In this document: piece after piece, positions 1-7,600 of the stretch
Position numbering within the stretch: the stretch's first letter is position 1
How the letters are laid out: the number at the start of each line of letters is the position of its first letter
DNA from: Acidimicrobiales bacterium
GTDB lineage: Bacteria > Actinomycetota > Acidimicrobiia > Acidimicrobiales > Aldehydirespiratoraceae
NCBI GenBank assembly: GCA_033344915.1
Contig: JAWPML010000001.1
Span: 3,676,263 to 3,740,262 of the forward strand
Direction: 5' to 3'
DNA: 64,000 nucleotides
Translations under genes and position numbers: made by a program
Notes under the pieces: generated by a model
What the model was told of the DNA's origin: nothing
Seen by the model: only the letters and a program-made list of their open reading frames with translations
The model's database searches: none

Positions 1-1
1 C

Positions 2-1708
2 GCCGCCCTCGACCTGGCACTGACGGCGCTCGAAGGATCGCCGCAGGATCCCGAGCTGATCGCGGTCACCTGCGGTCTGCTCGACTCGTGGGAGCGATTC
101 GACGAATCGCTGGCCATCGTCGACGGGGCCACGGGTCTCGACCCGCGGCAGGCCGCGGTGCTGCGGGCCGCGACCTACGGCGCGATGAACAGCCTCGGCG
201 AAGCGCTCGCCCTGTCTCGCGAGATCCACCGGGCCGATCCGACCGATCGTCGGGCGCGGTTCGACTACGTCCGCATGCTCATCCGCACGGGCGAGTTCGA
301 CGAAGCCGACCGCGAGATCGCCGAGTTCGCGGCGATCCATCCGCGGGGCAATCACTGGAAGCTTCGCATCCACTGCCTCAACGCCCAGCAGCGCCGCTTC
401 GAGGGGCTGGAGGTCGCGGAGGAGGCGTGGTCGACCCGGCCCGGCAAGGTCGACTGCCTGCGCACGGTGCTGCGTCAGCTCCACAAGTGCATCCAGAAGG
501 ACCGCAGCGTCGCCGCCCGGCACCGCGCCAAGGAGCTGCTCGACGGGCTCGGGGCGGAACCGGTGGCGGACACCAACTCGTTGCGGCTGTTCATCCGCCT
601 CGCCGTCAGCCTCGGACGCGATGAGCAGGCGAAGCAGCTGCTCGCGTCGGACACCGCCCGCTCGCGGCCCGGCTACTTCCGCCGCGAACGGGCCTGGGTT
701 GCGGCCGAGGCCGGGCAGGTCGACGAGGCGCGACGGATCTGGGACGAGATCCGCACGACGGAGCCGGTGCCGACGATCCGCCCGTGCCGCCCGGACGAAC
801 TCGATCGGCTCGACCGCCATCCCATCCCGGAGCCCGCGGGTGAGATCCGGCTCTTCACCGTGATTCGCAACGAGCGCTGGCGGCTGCCGTGGTTCCTCGA
901 TCACTACCGGGCGCTCGGCGTCGACCGGTTCTTCTTCGTCGACAACGACTCGACCGACGGCTCCCGGGAGTGGCTCCTGACGCAGCCGGACGTCCACGTC
1001 TTCCACACGACGACGCCCTACGCGATCGGCCGTTCCGGCATGGTCTGGGTGAACCATCTGGTGGGCGCGTTCGCGACCGACGGATGGTTCATGTACGTCG
1101 ATGTCGACGAGGCGCTGGTGTTCGACGGTGTGGAGACGCGGGGGTTGCGCGACCTCACCGCGTACATGGAGCGTGAGGGCCACGACATGGCGACCGGGCA
1201 GATGATCGACATGTTCTCGGTCGAGGAGAACGGCATCCCGGCGGGTGGTTTCGAGCACGACTTCATCGCCCGCTATCCCCACTTCGATCTTTCCTACGAA
1301 CGCACGCCGACCGTGCAGTGCCCCTACTTCTTCACGTCCGGCGGCATCCGCCGGCTCGTCGGGACCGGGGAGAACCAGACCAAGACACCGCTCATCCGTG
1401 GCGGGCGCAACATCCAGTTCCTGTCGAGCAGCCACATCGTGACGCCGGGTGTGGTCTCCGATGCCGAGGTCGCGCTGTTGCACTTCAAGCTCGCTGGTGA
1501 CTATCGCGCCCAGTTCCGCGACGACGGCGAGGCCAACGACCGAGTGGGCGAGTGTCGGCTCCGCTATCAGGCCTACGCGGACTTCTTCGAGTCGTGGGCC
1601 GGTGGAGCGGACGCGGTCGCGTCGTCGTCGACCACCGTTCGCTACGCGTCGAGCCGCTCGCTGGTGGATGTCGGCCTGCTGGCGCCGTTGCCCGACGGGT
1701 CCACATGA
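2..1708 (+). CDS. TPR-containing family 2 glycosyltransferase, 5' end outside the window
   Basis: The frame is open from the first bases, so the gene is cut by the left edge; 568 codons remain. The first ~270 residues are Ala/Glu/Arg-rich helical repeats typical of TPRs. From about residue 280 a GT-A glycosyltransferase of the Glyco_tranf_2_4 type begins, with TVIRNER, the nucleotide-sugar region VDNDSTDGSREW near 313 and a DVDEA metal-binding DXD-like motif near 366. Sugar donor and acceptor cannot be read from sequence. Its stop overlaps the next start (ATGA), so it is translationally coupled to a sulfotransferase, suggesting joint synthesis and sulfation of a surface glycan or glycolipid. 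Confidence 0.85.
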   Translation, partial: AALDLALTALEGSPQDPELIAVTCGLLDSWERFDESLAIVDGATGLDPRQAAVLRAATYGAMNSLGEALALSREIHRADPTDRRARFDYVRMLIRTGEFDEADREIAEFAAIHPRGNHWKLRIHCLNAQQRRFEGLEVAEEAWSTRPGKVDCLRTVLRQLHKCIQKDRSVAARHRAKELLDGLGAEPVADTNSLRLFIRLAVSLGRDEQAKQLLASDTARSRPGYFRRERAWVAAEAGQVDEARRIWDEIRTTEPVPTIRPCRPDELDRLDRHPIPEPAGEIRLFTVIRNERWRLPWFLDHYRALGVDRFFFVDNDSTDGSREWLLTQPDVHVFHTTTPYAIGRSGMVWVNHLVGAFATDGWFMYVDVDEALVFDGVETRGLRDLTAYMEREGHDMATGQMIDMFSVEENGIPAGGFEHDFIARYPHFDLSYERTPTVQCPYFFTSGGIRRLVGTGENQTKTPLIRGGRNIQFLSSSHIVTPGVVSDAEVALLHFKLAGDYRAQFRDDGEANDRVGECRLRYQAYADFFESWAGGADAVASSSTTVRYASSRSLVDVGLLAPLPDGST

Positions 1709-2364
1709 CGACGCGGGGCCGGTTTCCGGGCCGCAACGCATCGTTCTCGACCGAGCGCGGCTTCGTCTGGCACCGGGTGGCGAAGACCGGCACCCGCAGT
1801 CTGCACGCCCTGCTCGAGGCGGAGGTCGCCGACTACGAGTACCTCATTCGCAAGCAGCCACCGCCTCCGGCGTTCGACGAACTCCTGGCGACGACGTGCT
1901 TCCGTTTCACCTTCGTGCGCAATCCGTGGGATCGGCTGGTCTCGGGGTGGCGGAACAAGTTCGTCACCGGTCGAAAGGCCGAGAGCTTCCTGGCCCAGCT
2001 CAGCGACACGGCGACTGCCGACGAACTCGCAGTGTGTCGGGAGGACTTCGGGGCGTTCCTCCGCCTGCTGCCCGATTCGCGACTCTTCGAGCGCAACGTG
2101 CACTTCCAGCCGCAGGCCACGATCCTGCGCGACGTCGAGCTCGACTTCGTGGGGCGCTTCGAGCGCTACGCCGATGATGTCGGGCACGTGCTGTCGACCA
2201 TCGGGATCGAGCACACGAGCGAGTCCATCCCGCATCGGAATCGCACGTCGCGGGATCAGCCGCACTACAGCTCGTACTACGACGACGCGGCCCGTGACCG
2301 GGTCGGTGAGCTGTACTGCGCCGATGTCGCCCGGTGGGGCTACTCGTTCGAGTCGACGCCGTAG
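1705..2364 (+). CDS. Sulfotransferase family protein (Sulfotransfer_2-like)
   Basis: This 219-aa protein has both PAPS-binding signatures: HRVAKTGTRSL (residues 23-33) is the 5'-phosphosulfate loop and RNPWDRLVSGW (72-82) the 3'-phosphate motif. It should transfer sulfate from PAPS to a carbohydrate or other hydroxyl acceptor. I chose the ATG at 1705 because it overlaps the upstream glycosyltransferase stop (ATGA) and puts the 5'-PSB loop near the N-terminus, as usual; longer in-frame starts would lie inside the upstream gene. There is no signal peptide, so it acts in the cytoplasm. Its 3' end overlaps the convergent TetR gene by 25 bp. Confidence 0.85.
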   Translation: MTTRGRFPGRNASFSTERGFVWHRVAKTGTRSLHALLEAEVADYEYLIRKQPPPPAFDELLATTCFRFTFVRNPWDRLVSGWRNKFVTGRKAESFLAQLSDTATADELAVCREDFGAFLRLLPDSRLFERNVHFQPQATILRDVELDFVGRFERYADDVGHVLSTIGIEHTSESIPHRNRTSRDQPHYSSYYDDAARDRVGELYCADVARWGYSFESTP

Positions 2365-2942
2365 CCCCGCAGCAGGCTCTCGGCCGCGCCGCGCCACCGT
2401 CGGTCGCAGTCCTCGCCGGTAGTGCCGAGGAAGCCGGCGGTCTCCTGGGTGGCGAGGCCGACGACGAGGCCGAGCACGGCGTGGGCGATGTCGACCGGGT
2501 CGCCCCGGAGCCGGCCCGCCTGCACCGCCGACTCCGCCCGATCCACGAAGGCCGAGCGGGTCGCGTCGCCGAGCGAACGCTCCTCGGGGGTCGGCGCGTA
2601 GATGTCGAACGGCTTCGTGTACATGACCTCGAAGAGCCGGGGGTGCTCGCGCGTGAAGTCACGGAACGCATCCACGACGGCAAGCAGGTCGGCGGGCGTC
2701 CCCTGCGGTGGGGGGAGCTCGTCGAACCGGTCACGCAGCCGGCGGAAGCCATCGAAGAACACGGCGCGCACGAGGCCGGACTTGTCGCCGAACAGTTCGT
2801 AGATCGCGGGAGCCGAGGTGCCGGCCGCGCTGGCGACGGCGCGGGTGGTCACCCCGGCCGGGCCGTCGACGGCCAGCAGGTCGAGGGCGACGTCGAGGAT
2901 CTTGTCCCGCAGCTCGGGGGTCCGTTGTCGGGGTCGGCCCAC
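2340..2942 (-). CDS. TetR family transcriptional regulator
   Basis: This 200-aa regulator starts with GTG. The N-terminal TetR helix-turn-helix is clear (residues ~30-55: TTRAVASAAGTSAPAIYELF followed by GDKSGLV). The C-terminal ligand domain resembles the WHG/TetR_C_13 type. It lies 7 nt downstream of a crotonase gene on the same strand, so the two are probably co-transcribed from the palindromic operator at 3696-3718, making autorepression and control of the crotonase by an acyl-CoA-type ligand a reasonable inference. No Shine-Dalgarno is visible before the start, which fits translation from the operon mRNA. Confidence 0.9.
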   Translation of the reverse strand: MGRPRQRTPELRDKILDVALDLLAVDGPAGVTTRAVASAAGTSAPAIYELFGDKSGLVRAVFFDGFRRLRDRFDELPPPQGTPADLLAVVDAFRDFTREHPRLFEVMYTKPFDIYAPTPEERSLGDATRSAFVDRAESAVQAGRLRGDPVDIAHAVLGLVVGLATQETAGFLGTTGEDCDRRWRGAAESLLRGYGVDSNE

Positions 2943-2949
2943 GGGCGGA

Positions 2950-3660
2950 TCAGCCGGCGGCGGCGAGCAGGAGATCCTGTTCGGCCTGGTCCTGGGCGAT
3001 GGCCGCCTCGATCACCTCGAGGAGGGGTTCGCGGACGCGCTGCTTCGTCGCCTTCTGCGCGTCGACGTCGAGCGCGAGCAGGCCGGTGGCGACCTCGTGG
3101 ACGCGTGCCTCGAACGCGTCGGCCGGCACGATCTCGTCGAGGATGCCGGCGGCGACCGCGGCCGGGGGATCGAACGTCTCGGAGAGCATGGCGGCCCGCG
3201 GGAACGCGGCCGGCGTCAGTCGTTGGCGCAGCATCTCGGTCGCCGTGCGGGGGAGGGTCAGCCCGATCGCGACCTCGTTCGCGGCGAGCTTGGCGGGCCG
3301 GTCGATGCCGATGCGGTGGTCACCGGCCAGGACGAGGAAAAGGCCCATCGCCATCGCGTGGCCGGTACAGGCGACCACGACGGGGCGGGGGTGCCCGAGG
3401 ATGCGGGCGGCGAGGCGGAAGCCGCCGAGGACCATGTCGATGCTCGCCTGGCCGCCGCCGGTCAGCACGCCCATGTCGAACCCGCCGGAGAACACGCCGT
3501 CGCGCCCGCGGATCACGACGGGCGCGTCGTCTTCCAACGCCCGATCGAGCGCCTCGTCGATGTCGGACTGCATCGCCGGCGACAGGGCATTGGCCTTGCC
3601 GTCGTCGAGATCGATCCAGCCGATCCCGTCGCGAAGGGCGTAGCGAACTCGCTCGGTCAT
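2950..3660 (-). CDS. Crotonase (enoyl-CoA hydratase/isomerase) family protein
   Basis: This 236-aa protein has the crotonase fold: the first CoA-binding strand turn (GKANALSPAM), the oxyanion-hole segment FSGGFDMGVL and a second oxyanion segment in TGHAMAMGLFLVLAGDH. It probably hydrates or isomerises an acyl-CoA in the cytoplasm, but the substrate is unknown, and the glutamates of classical hydratases are not obvious, so another crotonase activity is possible. The ATG at 3660 is chosen because GGAGG lies 5-9 nt upstream; a longer in-frame start at 3771 would run across the operator. It is the first gene of a crotonase-TetR operon. Confidence 0.85.
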   Translation of the reverse strand: MTERVRYALRDGIGWIDLDDGKANALSPAMQSDIDEALDRALEDDAPVVIRGRDGVFSGGFDMGVLTGGGQASIDMVLGGFRLAARILGHPRPVVVACTGHAMAMGLFLVLAGDHRIGIDRPAKLAANEVAIGLTLPRTATEMLRQRLTPAAFPRAAMLSETFDPPAAVAAGILDEIVPADAFEARVHEVATGLLALDVDAQKATKQRVREPLLEVIEAAIAQDQAEQDLLLAAAG

Positions 3661-3695
3661 GATGGTCCTCCCTGGCTCTGCCTCGACGTTAGCGG

Positions 3696-3718
3696 GTTTC
3701 GTATCAATGATACAAAAC
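3696..3718. promoter_or_regulatory. Probable TetR operator upstream of the crotonase-TetR operon
   Basis: GTATCA-A-TGATAC (3701-3713) is a perfect 6-bp inverted repeat around one base. It extends to 11-bp arms with one mismatch (GTTTC on the left, AAAAC on the right). It lies 36 bp before the crotonase ATG and 52 bp before the divergent gene at 3770, is AT-rich in a ~70% GC background, and has the size of a TetR-dimer site. Assignment to the TetR at 2340-2942 is inferred from position. Confidence 0.65.
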
Positions 3719-3769
3719 CGACCCATCGGGAACCCACCCTCGCCCGGGGCGGAGCGGCCACACTGGGGC

Positions 3770-4180
3770 ATGTCCTTCGGTCAGAGTGCGGGCCCACCGG
3801 CCACCGGTCGGCAGGTCGACGAGCTGCGCGAGCTCCTGCGCAACGCCGGCCACGCCGACTTCCGAGATGCCCGCGGGCCGATGGGGTTCAACCAGCGCCA
3901 GGCCGGTGGCCGCTTCACCGCCGACGAGGCTGCGGAGCTGATCGATCAGCTGCTGGCGGCCGAACACGAAGCGGCGCAGTCGGCCGAGTCGGCGCCGGAG
4001 CCGAAGCCGAAAAACAAGGCGAAGTCGGCGAAGGCCGCCGCGAAGGTCGACGAGAAGGAGGAGTCGTCCTCGACGGCGGACCTCACCGAGCACGAGATCG
4101 CGATTCGGACCGCCCCGACCAAGGCACTCGTGCTGGAAGTCCGCCGGCGAGGCTGGACCGTCACCCGCACGTCACTGTGA
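3770..4180 (+). CDS. Conserved hypothetical protein with Lys/Ala-rich linker
   Basis: This 136-aa protein of unknown function has two blocks: an N-terminal helical motif (residues ~15-60) containing AGHADFRDARGPMGFNQRQA and GGRFTADEAAELIDQLL, then a low-complexity Glu/Lys/Ala/Ser linker (~65-105), then a short C-terminal block ending in EVRRRGWTVTRTSL. I recall similar GPMGF-RQAGG-FT modules in uncharacterised actinobacterial proteins but cannot name a family. It has no signal peptide or membrane segment. It is divergent from the crotonase operon, sharing the operator region, and its last 20 bp overlap the convergent membrane protein. Confidence 0.65.
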   Translation: MSFGQSAGPPATGRQVDELRELLRNAGHADFRDARGPMGFNQRQAGGRFTADEAAELIDQLLAAEHEAAQSAESAPEPKPKNKAKSAKAAAKVDEKEESSSTADLTEHEIAIRTAPTKALVLEVRRRGWTVTRTSL

Positions 4181-5330
4181 AGGTCGCCTCGATCGGGTCC
4201 AGCGGGAAGTTGGCCGAGTTGAAGGCCCGGTCCTCGTTGATGAACGAGACGCTTCCCGACGCCGAGATCCCGTCGATGCTGAAGTCGAGCACCGCGCTGG
4301 TGCCCTCCTCGACCGCGGCCCACTGGCCCTCGGCGTCGGCCACGAGATCGAGATCGAGGTCTTGGAGGTTCATCGTCACCGTCGACACCCGGTTGTCGTC
4401 CGTCACGAGGTCGATGGTCACCGAGTTCGTGAAGCCCGGCGAATAGAGGACGGCGTGGAAGCCGCCGAAGAACTCGGGATCGCAGGTGCCGATCTCCTCG
4501 GCGAAGAACTCGTAGGAGTCGGTACCGATCGTGACGACGGCGACCGCCCCCTCGCCGGCCTCGTCGATCCCGACCTCGGCGAACGCGCCCGATGTCGGTG
4601 CGGGCTCGGCGCCGTGTTGGCGGGTGTCGTCGCCCACGGTGAGCGTGCCCCGGGCGGCGCGGCGCACACATTCGTCGTCGCCGTCGTAGGTGATCGACGC
4701 CTCGAAGTTTGTCGGCGAGTCGAAGTGCAGTTCCATCTCGATGAACGAGACACCTCCGGTGTAGGACGCGCTGGTCTCGGAGACCGCCGTTCGTTCGAAA
4801 GCGATCGCCGCGCCGTCGGGCCCCTTGAGCTCGAGCGCGGCTCCCGATGCCCAGACGTCGATCGTGCCGGTGTCCTCGGCGGTGTCGGGATCCGGGTCGT
4901 CCGGCCCGCAGTTCGGCACGAACATGCCGTTCTCGATCGCCCACGTGCCCGCGGCCGGGATCAACGCCGAGGGATTGGTCGCATCGACGAAGGAACCGGC
5001 GCCGCTCGCGTCGGCTTCCGGCCCGGTGTTTCCACCCGTGCCGCCGTCACCGTCGTCGGTCTGGTCGATCACCGGGTCCGAGTTCGAGCTGCTGGCCTCG
5101 TCGTTTCTGACGGCGTTGAGGAACAGCAGGACGACGGCCATCAGCACGAGGCCGACGGCGATGGCCGCCACCGCGGCGAACAGACAGCCGACCGCGGAAG
5201 GAGGCTCGGTCTCGTCCCCGTCCCACGCCGGCTGCGGGGCTCCGCTCTTCTCCAACCCCTTGAGCGAGCTGAGACCGCTGTTGACGAGGCGGCCGATGCG
5301 ACCGCCCCAGGTTTCCAGAAGCCCCGCCAC
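4161..5330 (-). CDS. Single-pass membrane protein with large extracytoplasmic domain, unknown function
   Basis: This 389-aa protein starts with GTG. Residues 1-45 are cytoplasmic; one strong membrane helix follows (~47-73, GCLFAAVAAIAVGLVLMAVV), then an Asn/Asp/Gly/Thr-rich spacer (~76-110) and an Asp/Glu-rich, beta-predicted exported domain with scattered Cys (CGPDDPD, GDDECVRR, IGTCDPEFF, final TCG). This resembles actinobacterial cell-envelope proteins exposed on a flexible stalk. No catalytic motif or named domain is recognised. It lies between a tRNA gene and a convergent hypothetical with which it shares 20 bp. Confidence 0.7.
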   Translation of the reverse strand: MAGLLETWGGRIGRLVNSGLSSLKGLEKSGAPQPAWDGDETEPPSAVGCLFAAVAAIAVGLVLMAVVLLFLNAVRNDEASSSNSDPVIDQTDDGDGGTGGNTGPEADASGAGSFVDATNPSALIPAAGTWAIENGMFVPNCGPDDPDPDTAEDTGTIDVWASGAALELKGPDGAAIAFERTAVSETSASYTGGVSFIEMELHFDSPTNFEASITYDGDDECVRRAARGTLTVGDDTRQHGAEPAPTSGAFAEVGIDEAGEGAVAVVTIGTDSYEFFAEEIGTCDPEFFGGFHAVLYSPGFTNSVTIDLVTDDNRVSTVTMNLQDLDLDLVADAEGQWAAVEEGTSAVLDFSIDGISASGSVSFINEDRAFNSANFPLDPIEATFTVTCG

Positions 5331-5420
5331 GTCTGATCCCCTCCGACCGATCCCGCGTCGGTCCTCCGGCCGCCGACACTAGTCACGCCGCCCACGACGG
5401 GTCTCTGGCGCCTGTTGCTG

Positions 5421-5494
5421 TGGAGCTGATGGGAATCGAACCCACGACCCCCTGCTTGCAAAGCAGGTGCTCTAGCCAACTGAGCTACAGCCCC
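5421..5494 (-). tRNA. tRNA-Ala (anticodon TGC)
   Basis: The 74-nt cloverleaf reads on the minus strand from GGGGCTG (acceptor) through GCTC-AGTTGGCTA-GAGC (D arm) and CCTGC-TTTGCAA-GCAGG (anticodon arm, anticodon TGC) to GTGGG-TTCGATT-CCCAT (T arm) and CAGCTCC-A. All stems pair, with one G-U in the acceptor. CCA is not encoded. The tRNA stands alone between two protein genes. Confidence 0.97.
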
Positions 5495-5651
5495 GGAGAC
5501 ACCGATCGTACCGGTCACGCAGCGTCACCCCGCGCCGGTATCCGTCAAGTCTCGGGTCGTTTGGCCGAACCTTGTTCGGAAGAGGGTGCGTCCGCAGTGG
5601 TGCGGCGTCGGCGGAAGAGTCAGCCCTCGAAACACAAGGAATCCCAAGACA

Positions 5652-6074
5652 ATGAAGTTCCTCCGGATCGTTCTCATGACCACCCTGGTGGCACTGTTCG
5701 CGGTGTCGTGCAGCGATGGCAACGTCTTCGAGCTGTCGGTCGGCGACTGCTTCCAGGAGATCGGCGCAACCGAGATCACCGACGTCGAGATGGTCGACTG
5801 CGGCGACCCGCACAACCACGAGGTCATCTCCGTGTGGAACGTGACCGACGCGTCGCTCCCGGCCGATTCCGCGTTCGAGGAGGGGTGTTACGACCGCTTC
5901 GAAGCGGCGATCGGCACGCCCTACGCCGAGTCGGCGATCTTCGTGACGCCGATCTATCCCTCGCCCCAGTCCTGGGACCAGGGCGACCGCGAGGTCATCT
6001 GCTACTCGTACGAGTTCGAGGAGAGTGGCGCGTTGGCGATGGTCACGGGCTCCGTCCTGAACTCGGGTCGCTGA
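5652..6074 (+). CDS. Septum-formation-domain lipoprotein
   Basis: This 140-aa protein has a lipoprotein signal (positively charged start, hydrophobic core, lipobox AVSC with Cys20). The mature part begins VGDCFQE and has paired cysteines in MVDCGDPHNHEV, the pattern of the actinobacterial Septum_form domain (PF13845), whose precise function is unclear. The ATG at 5652 is preceded by AAGGA about 11 nt upstream and places the signal at the N-terminus. It should be anchored to the outer face of the membrane. It is monocistronic and followed by a perfect hairpin at 6083-6107. Confidence 0.8.
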   Translation: MKFLRIVLMTTLVALFAVSCSDGNVFELSVGDCFQEIGATEITDVEMVDCGDPHNHEVISVWNVTDASLPADSAFEEGCYDRFEAAIGTPYAESAIFVTPIYPSPQSWDQGDREVICYSYEFEESGALAMVTGSVLNSGR

Positions 6075-6082
6075 TCGAGTTG

Positions 6083-6107
6083 AAGCGGGGGTCAGACCCC
6101 CGCTTCG
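6083..6107. repeat. GGGGTCAGACCCC repeat copy 1, perfect hairpin
   Basis: GAAGCGGGGGTC and its reverse complement flank a single A, giving 12-bp perfect arms. The 20 bases 6081-6100 recur identically at 9941-9960. It lies 9 nt after the lipoprotein stop, a position suited to an RNA 3'-end hairpin, but no U-run follows. Confidence 0.75.
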
Positions 6108-6174
6108 ACTGATCCCCCGGCGTCGGTTGGGGCCCGCTGGGCCGGGTCGGCGAGGAAGTGGCAGTATCGCTGCC

Positions 6175-7527
6175 ATGGACTCCCTTGAATCCCGCGCCCT
6201 CAAGACCGCCTCGATGGACGACTTCGATCTCCGTATGTCGGAGGAGAGCCGTCCCTTCTACAACCAGGTGGTCGAGTTCCTCGAGACGGTCGTCGCCCCG
6301 ATGCAGGCGGAGTTCGCGAAGGCCGGCGAGGGTCGGGCCGACCGCTGGTCCTACACCGATCGCCAGCTCGAGCTGCTCGAAGGCGCCAAGGACGAGGCGA
6401 AGGCGCGCGGCCTGTGGAACTTCTTCCTCCCCGAGTCCGGCCAGGGCCTGTCCAACCTCGACTACGCCTACCTCGCGGTCGAGCTCGGCAAGTACCCGCT
6501 CGGTTCGGAGTCGCTGAACTGCTCGGCGCCCGACACCGGCAACATGGAGGTCATCGAACGGGTCGGCACGCCCGAGCAGAAGGAGCAGTGGCTCGAGCCG
6601 CTGCTGAACGGTGAGATCCGCAGCTGCTTCGGCATGACCGAGCCGGGCGTCGCGTCGTCGGACGCGAAGAACGTGCGCTGCCAGGCGATCCGCGACGGTG
6701 ACGAATACGTCATCAACGGCGAGAAGTACTACATCTCCGGCGCCGGCGATCCCCGCTGCAAGATCATGATCCTGATGTGTCAGACGTCGCCGGACGGGCC
6801 GCCGCATCGCCGTCAGTCGCAGATCCTCGTCCCGATGGACACGCCCGGTCTCGAAGTGCTCGGGCCGATGCACGTCTTCGGTCAGGACGACGCCCCCCAC
6901 GGCCACATGCACATCCGCATGACCGACGTGCGGGTGCCGGCGAGCAACATCCTGTGGGACGAGGGCGAGGGCTTCGCGATCTCGCAGCTGCGGCTCGGCC
7001 CGGGTCGGATCCACCACTGCATGCGGGGGATCGGCGCGGCGGAGAAGGCGCTCGACCTGATGTGCCGCCGGGGCATGACCCGCGAGGCGTTCGGCAAGCC
7101 GATCGCCCGGCTCGGCGGCAACACCGAGTTGATCGGCAAGGCCCGCGCCGAGATCGAGGCGATGCGGATGATGGTGCTGCGTGCCGCGAAGGCGATGGAC
7201 ACGCTGGGCAACCAGGAAGCCCGCGTGTGGATCTCCGCGGTGAAGGCGATGGTGCCCGAGCGGGTGTGCACGATCATCGACCAGGCGATCCAGATGCACG
7301 GCGCGACGGGTGTCTCCCAGTGGACGCCGCTCGCCGGCATGTACGCGAGCCAGCGGACGCTCCGTCTCGCCGACGGACCGGACGAGGTGCACTGGATGGT
7401 CGTCGGCCGGTCCGAGCTCGCGTCCTACGACGGCCTCGAGATCCCGCTCAACCCGACGTCCGCCGCCGCCCCCGAACTCACCGCCGCCTGGGACGACGAC
7501 AACAGCTTCCACTTCACCGGCCCCTGA
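6175..7527 (+). CDS. Acyl-CoA dehydrogenase, ACAD10/11-like subgroup
   Basis: This 450-aa flavoenzyme should catalyse alpha,beta-dehydrogenation of an acyl-CoA with FAD, passing electrons to an ETF. The FAD/substrate region CFGMTEPGVASSDAKN (~151-166), the strand segment INGEKYYISGAG and the C-terminal LADGPDEVHW (~400) are typical of the ACAD10/11-like branch. The ATG at 6175 is supported by CAGTAT 7 nt upstream (leaderless spacing), although an internal Met at residue 21 would also fit the family start. Substrate chain length is not readable. It is monocistronic, between two copies of the GGGTCAGAC repeat. Confidence 0.9.
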   Translation: MDSLESRALKTASMDDFDLRMSEESRPFYNQVVEFLETVVAPMQAEFAKAGEGRADRWSYTDRQLELLEGAKDEAKARGLWNFFLPESGQGLSNLDYAYLAVELGKYPLGSESLNCSAPDTGNMEVIERVGTPEQKEQWLEPLLNGEIRSCFGMTEPGVASSDAKNVRCQAIRDGDEYVINGEKYYISGAGDPRCKIMILMCQTSPDGPPHRRQSQILVPMDTPGLEVLGPMHVFGQDDAPHGHMHIRMTDVRVPASNILWDEGEGFAISQLRLGPGRIHHCMRGIGAAEKALDLMCRRGMTREAFGKPIARLGGNTELIGKARAEIEAMRMMVLRAAKAMDTLGNQEARVWISAVKAMVPERVCTIIDQAIQMHGATGVSQWTPLAGMYASQRTLRLADGPDEVHWMVVGRSELASYDGLEIPLNPTSAAAPELTAAWDDDNSFHFTGP

Positions 7528-7534
7528 CCGAGAT

Positions 7535-7560
7535 TGGACAGGGGGTCAGACGCCTGTCCA
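7535..7560. repeat. GGGGTCAGACCCC repeat copy 2 (variant), hairpin
   Basis: TGGACAGG (7535-7542) and CCTGTCCA (7553-7560) form 8-bp perfect arms around GGGTCAGACG. The core matches the 6.1 kb copy but the flanking arms differ in a compensating way. It lies 7 nt after the acyl-CoA dehydrogenase stop. Confidence 0.6.
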
Positions 7561-7587
7561 TTCTGCGCCGGTCGACGGTCACTGGCT

Positions 7588-7593
7588 TATAGT
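7588..7593 (+). promoter_or_regulatory. -10 element (TATAGT), leaderless start
   Basis: TATAGT ends 7 nt before the ATG at 7601; no Shine-Dalgarno is present between. No good -35 hexamer is visible at 16-18 nt spacing. Confidence 0.5.
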
Positions 7594-7600
7594 CCGGCCC

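Noticed and set aside
5421-5494. Integration site at the tRNA-Ala 3' end
   Set aside because: No integrase and no repeated tRNA 3' fragment were found elsewhere in the window.
6083-6107. Classical rho-independent terminator
   Set aside because: The hairpin is perfect but no T-run follows; I list it as a repeat and leave termination open.
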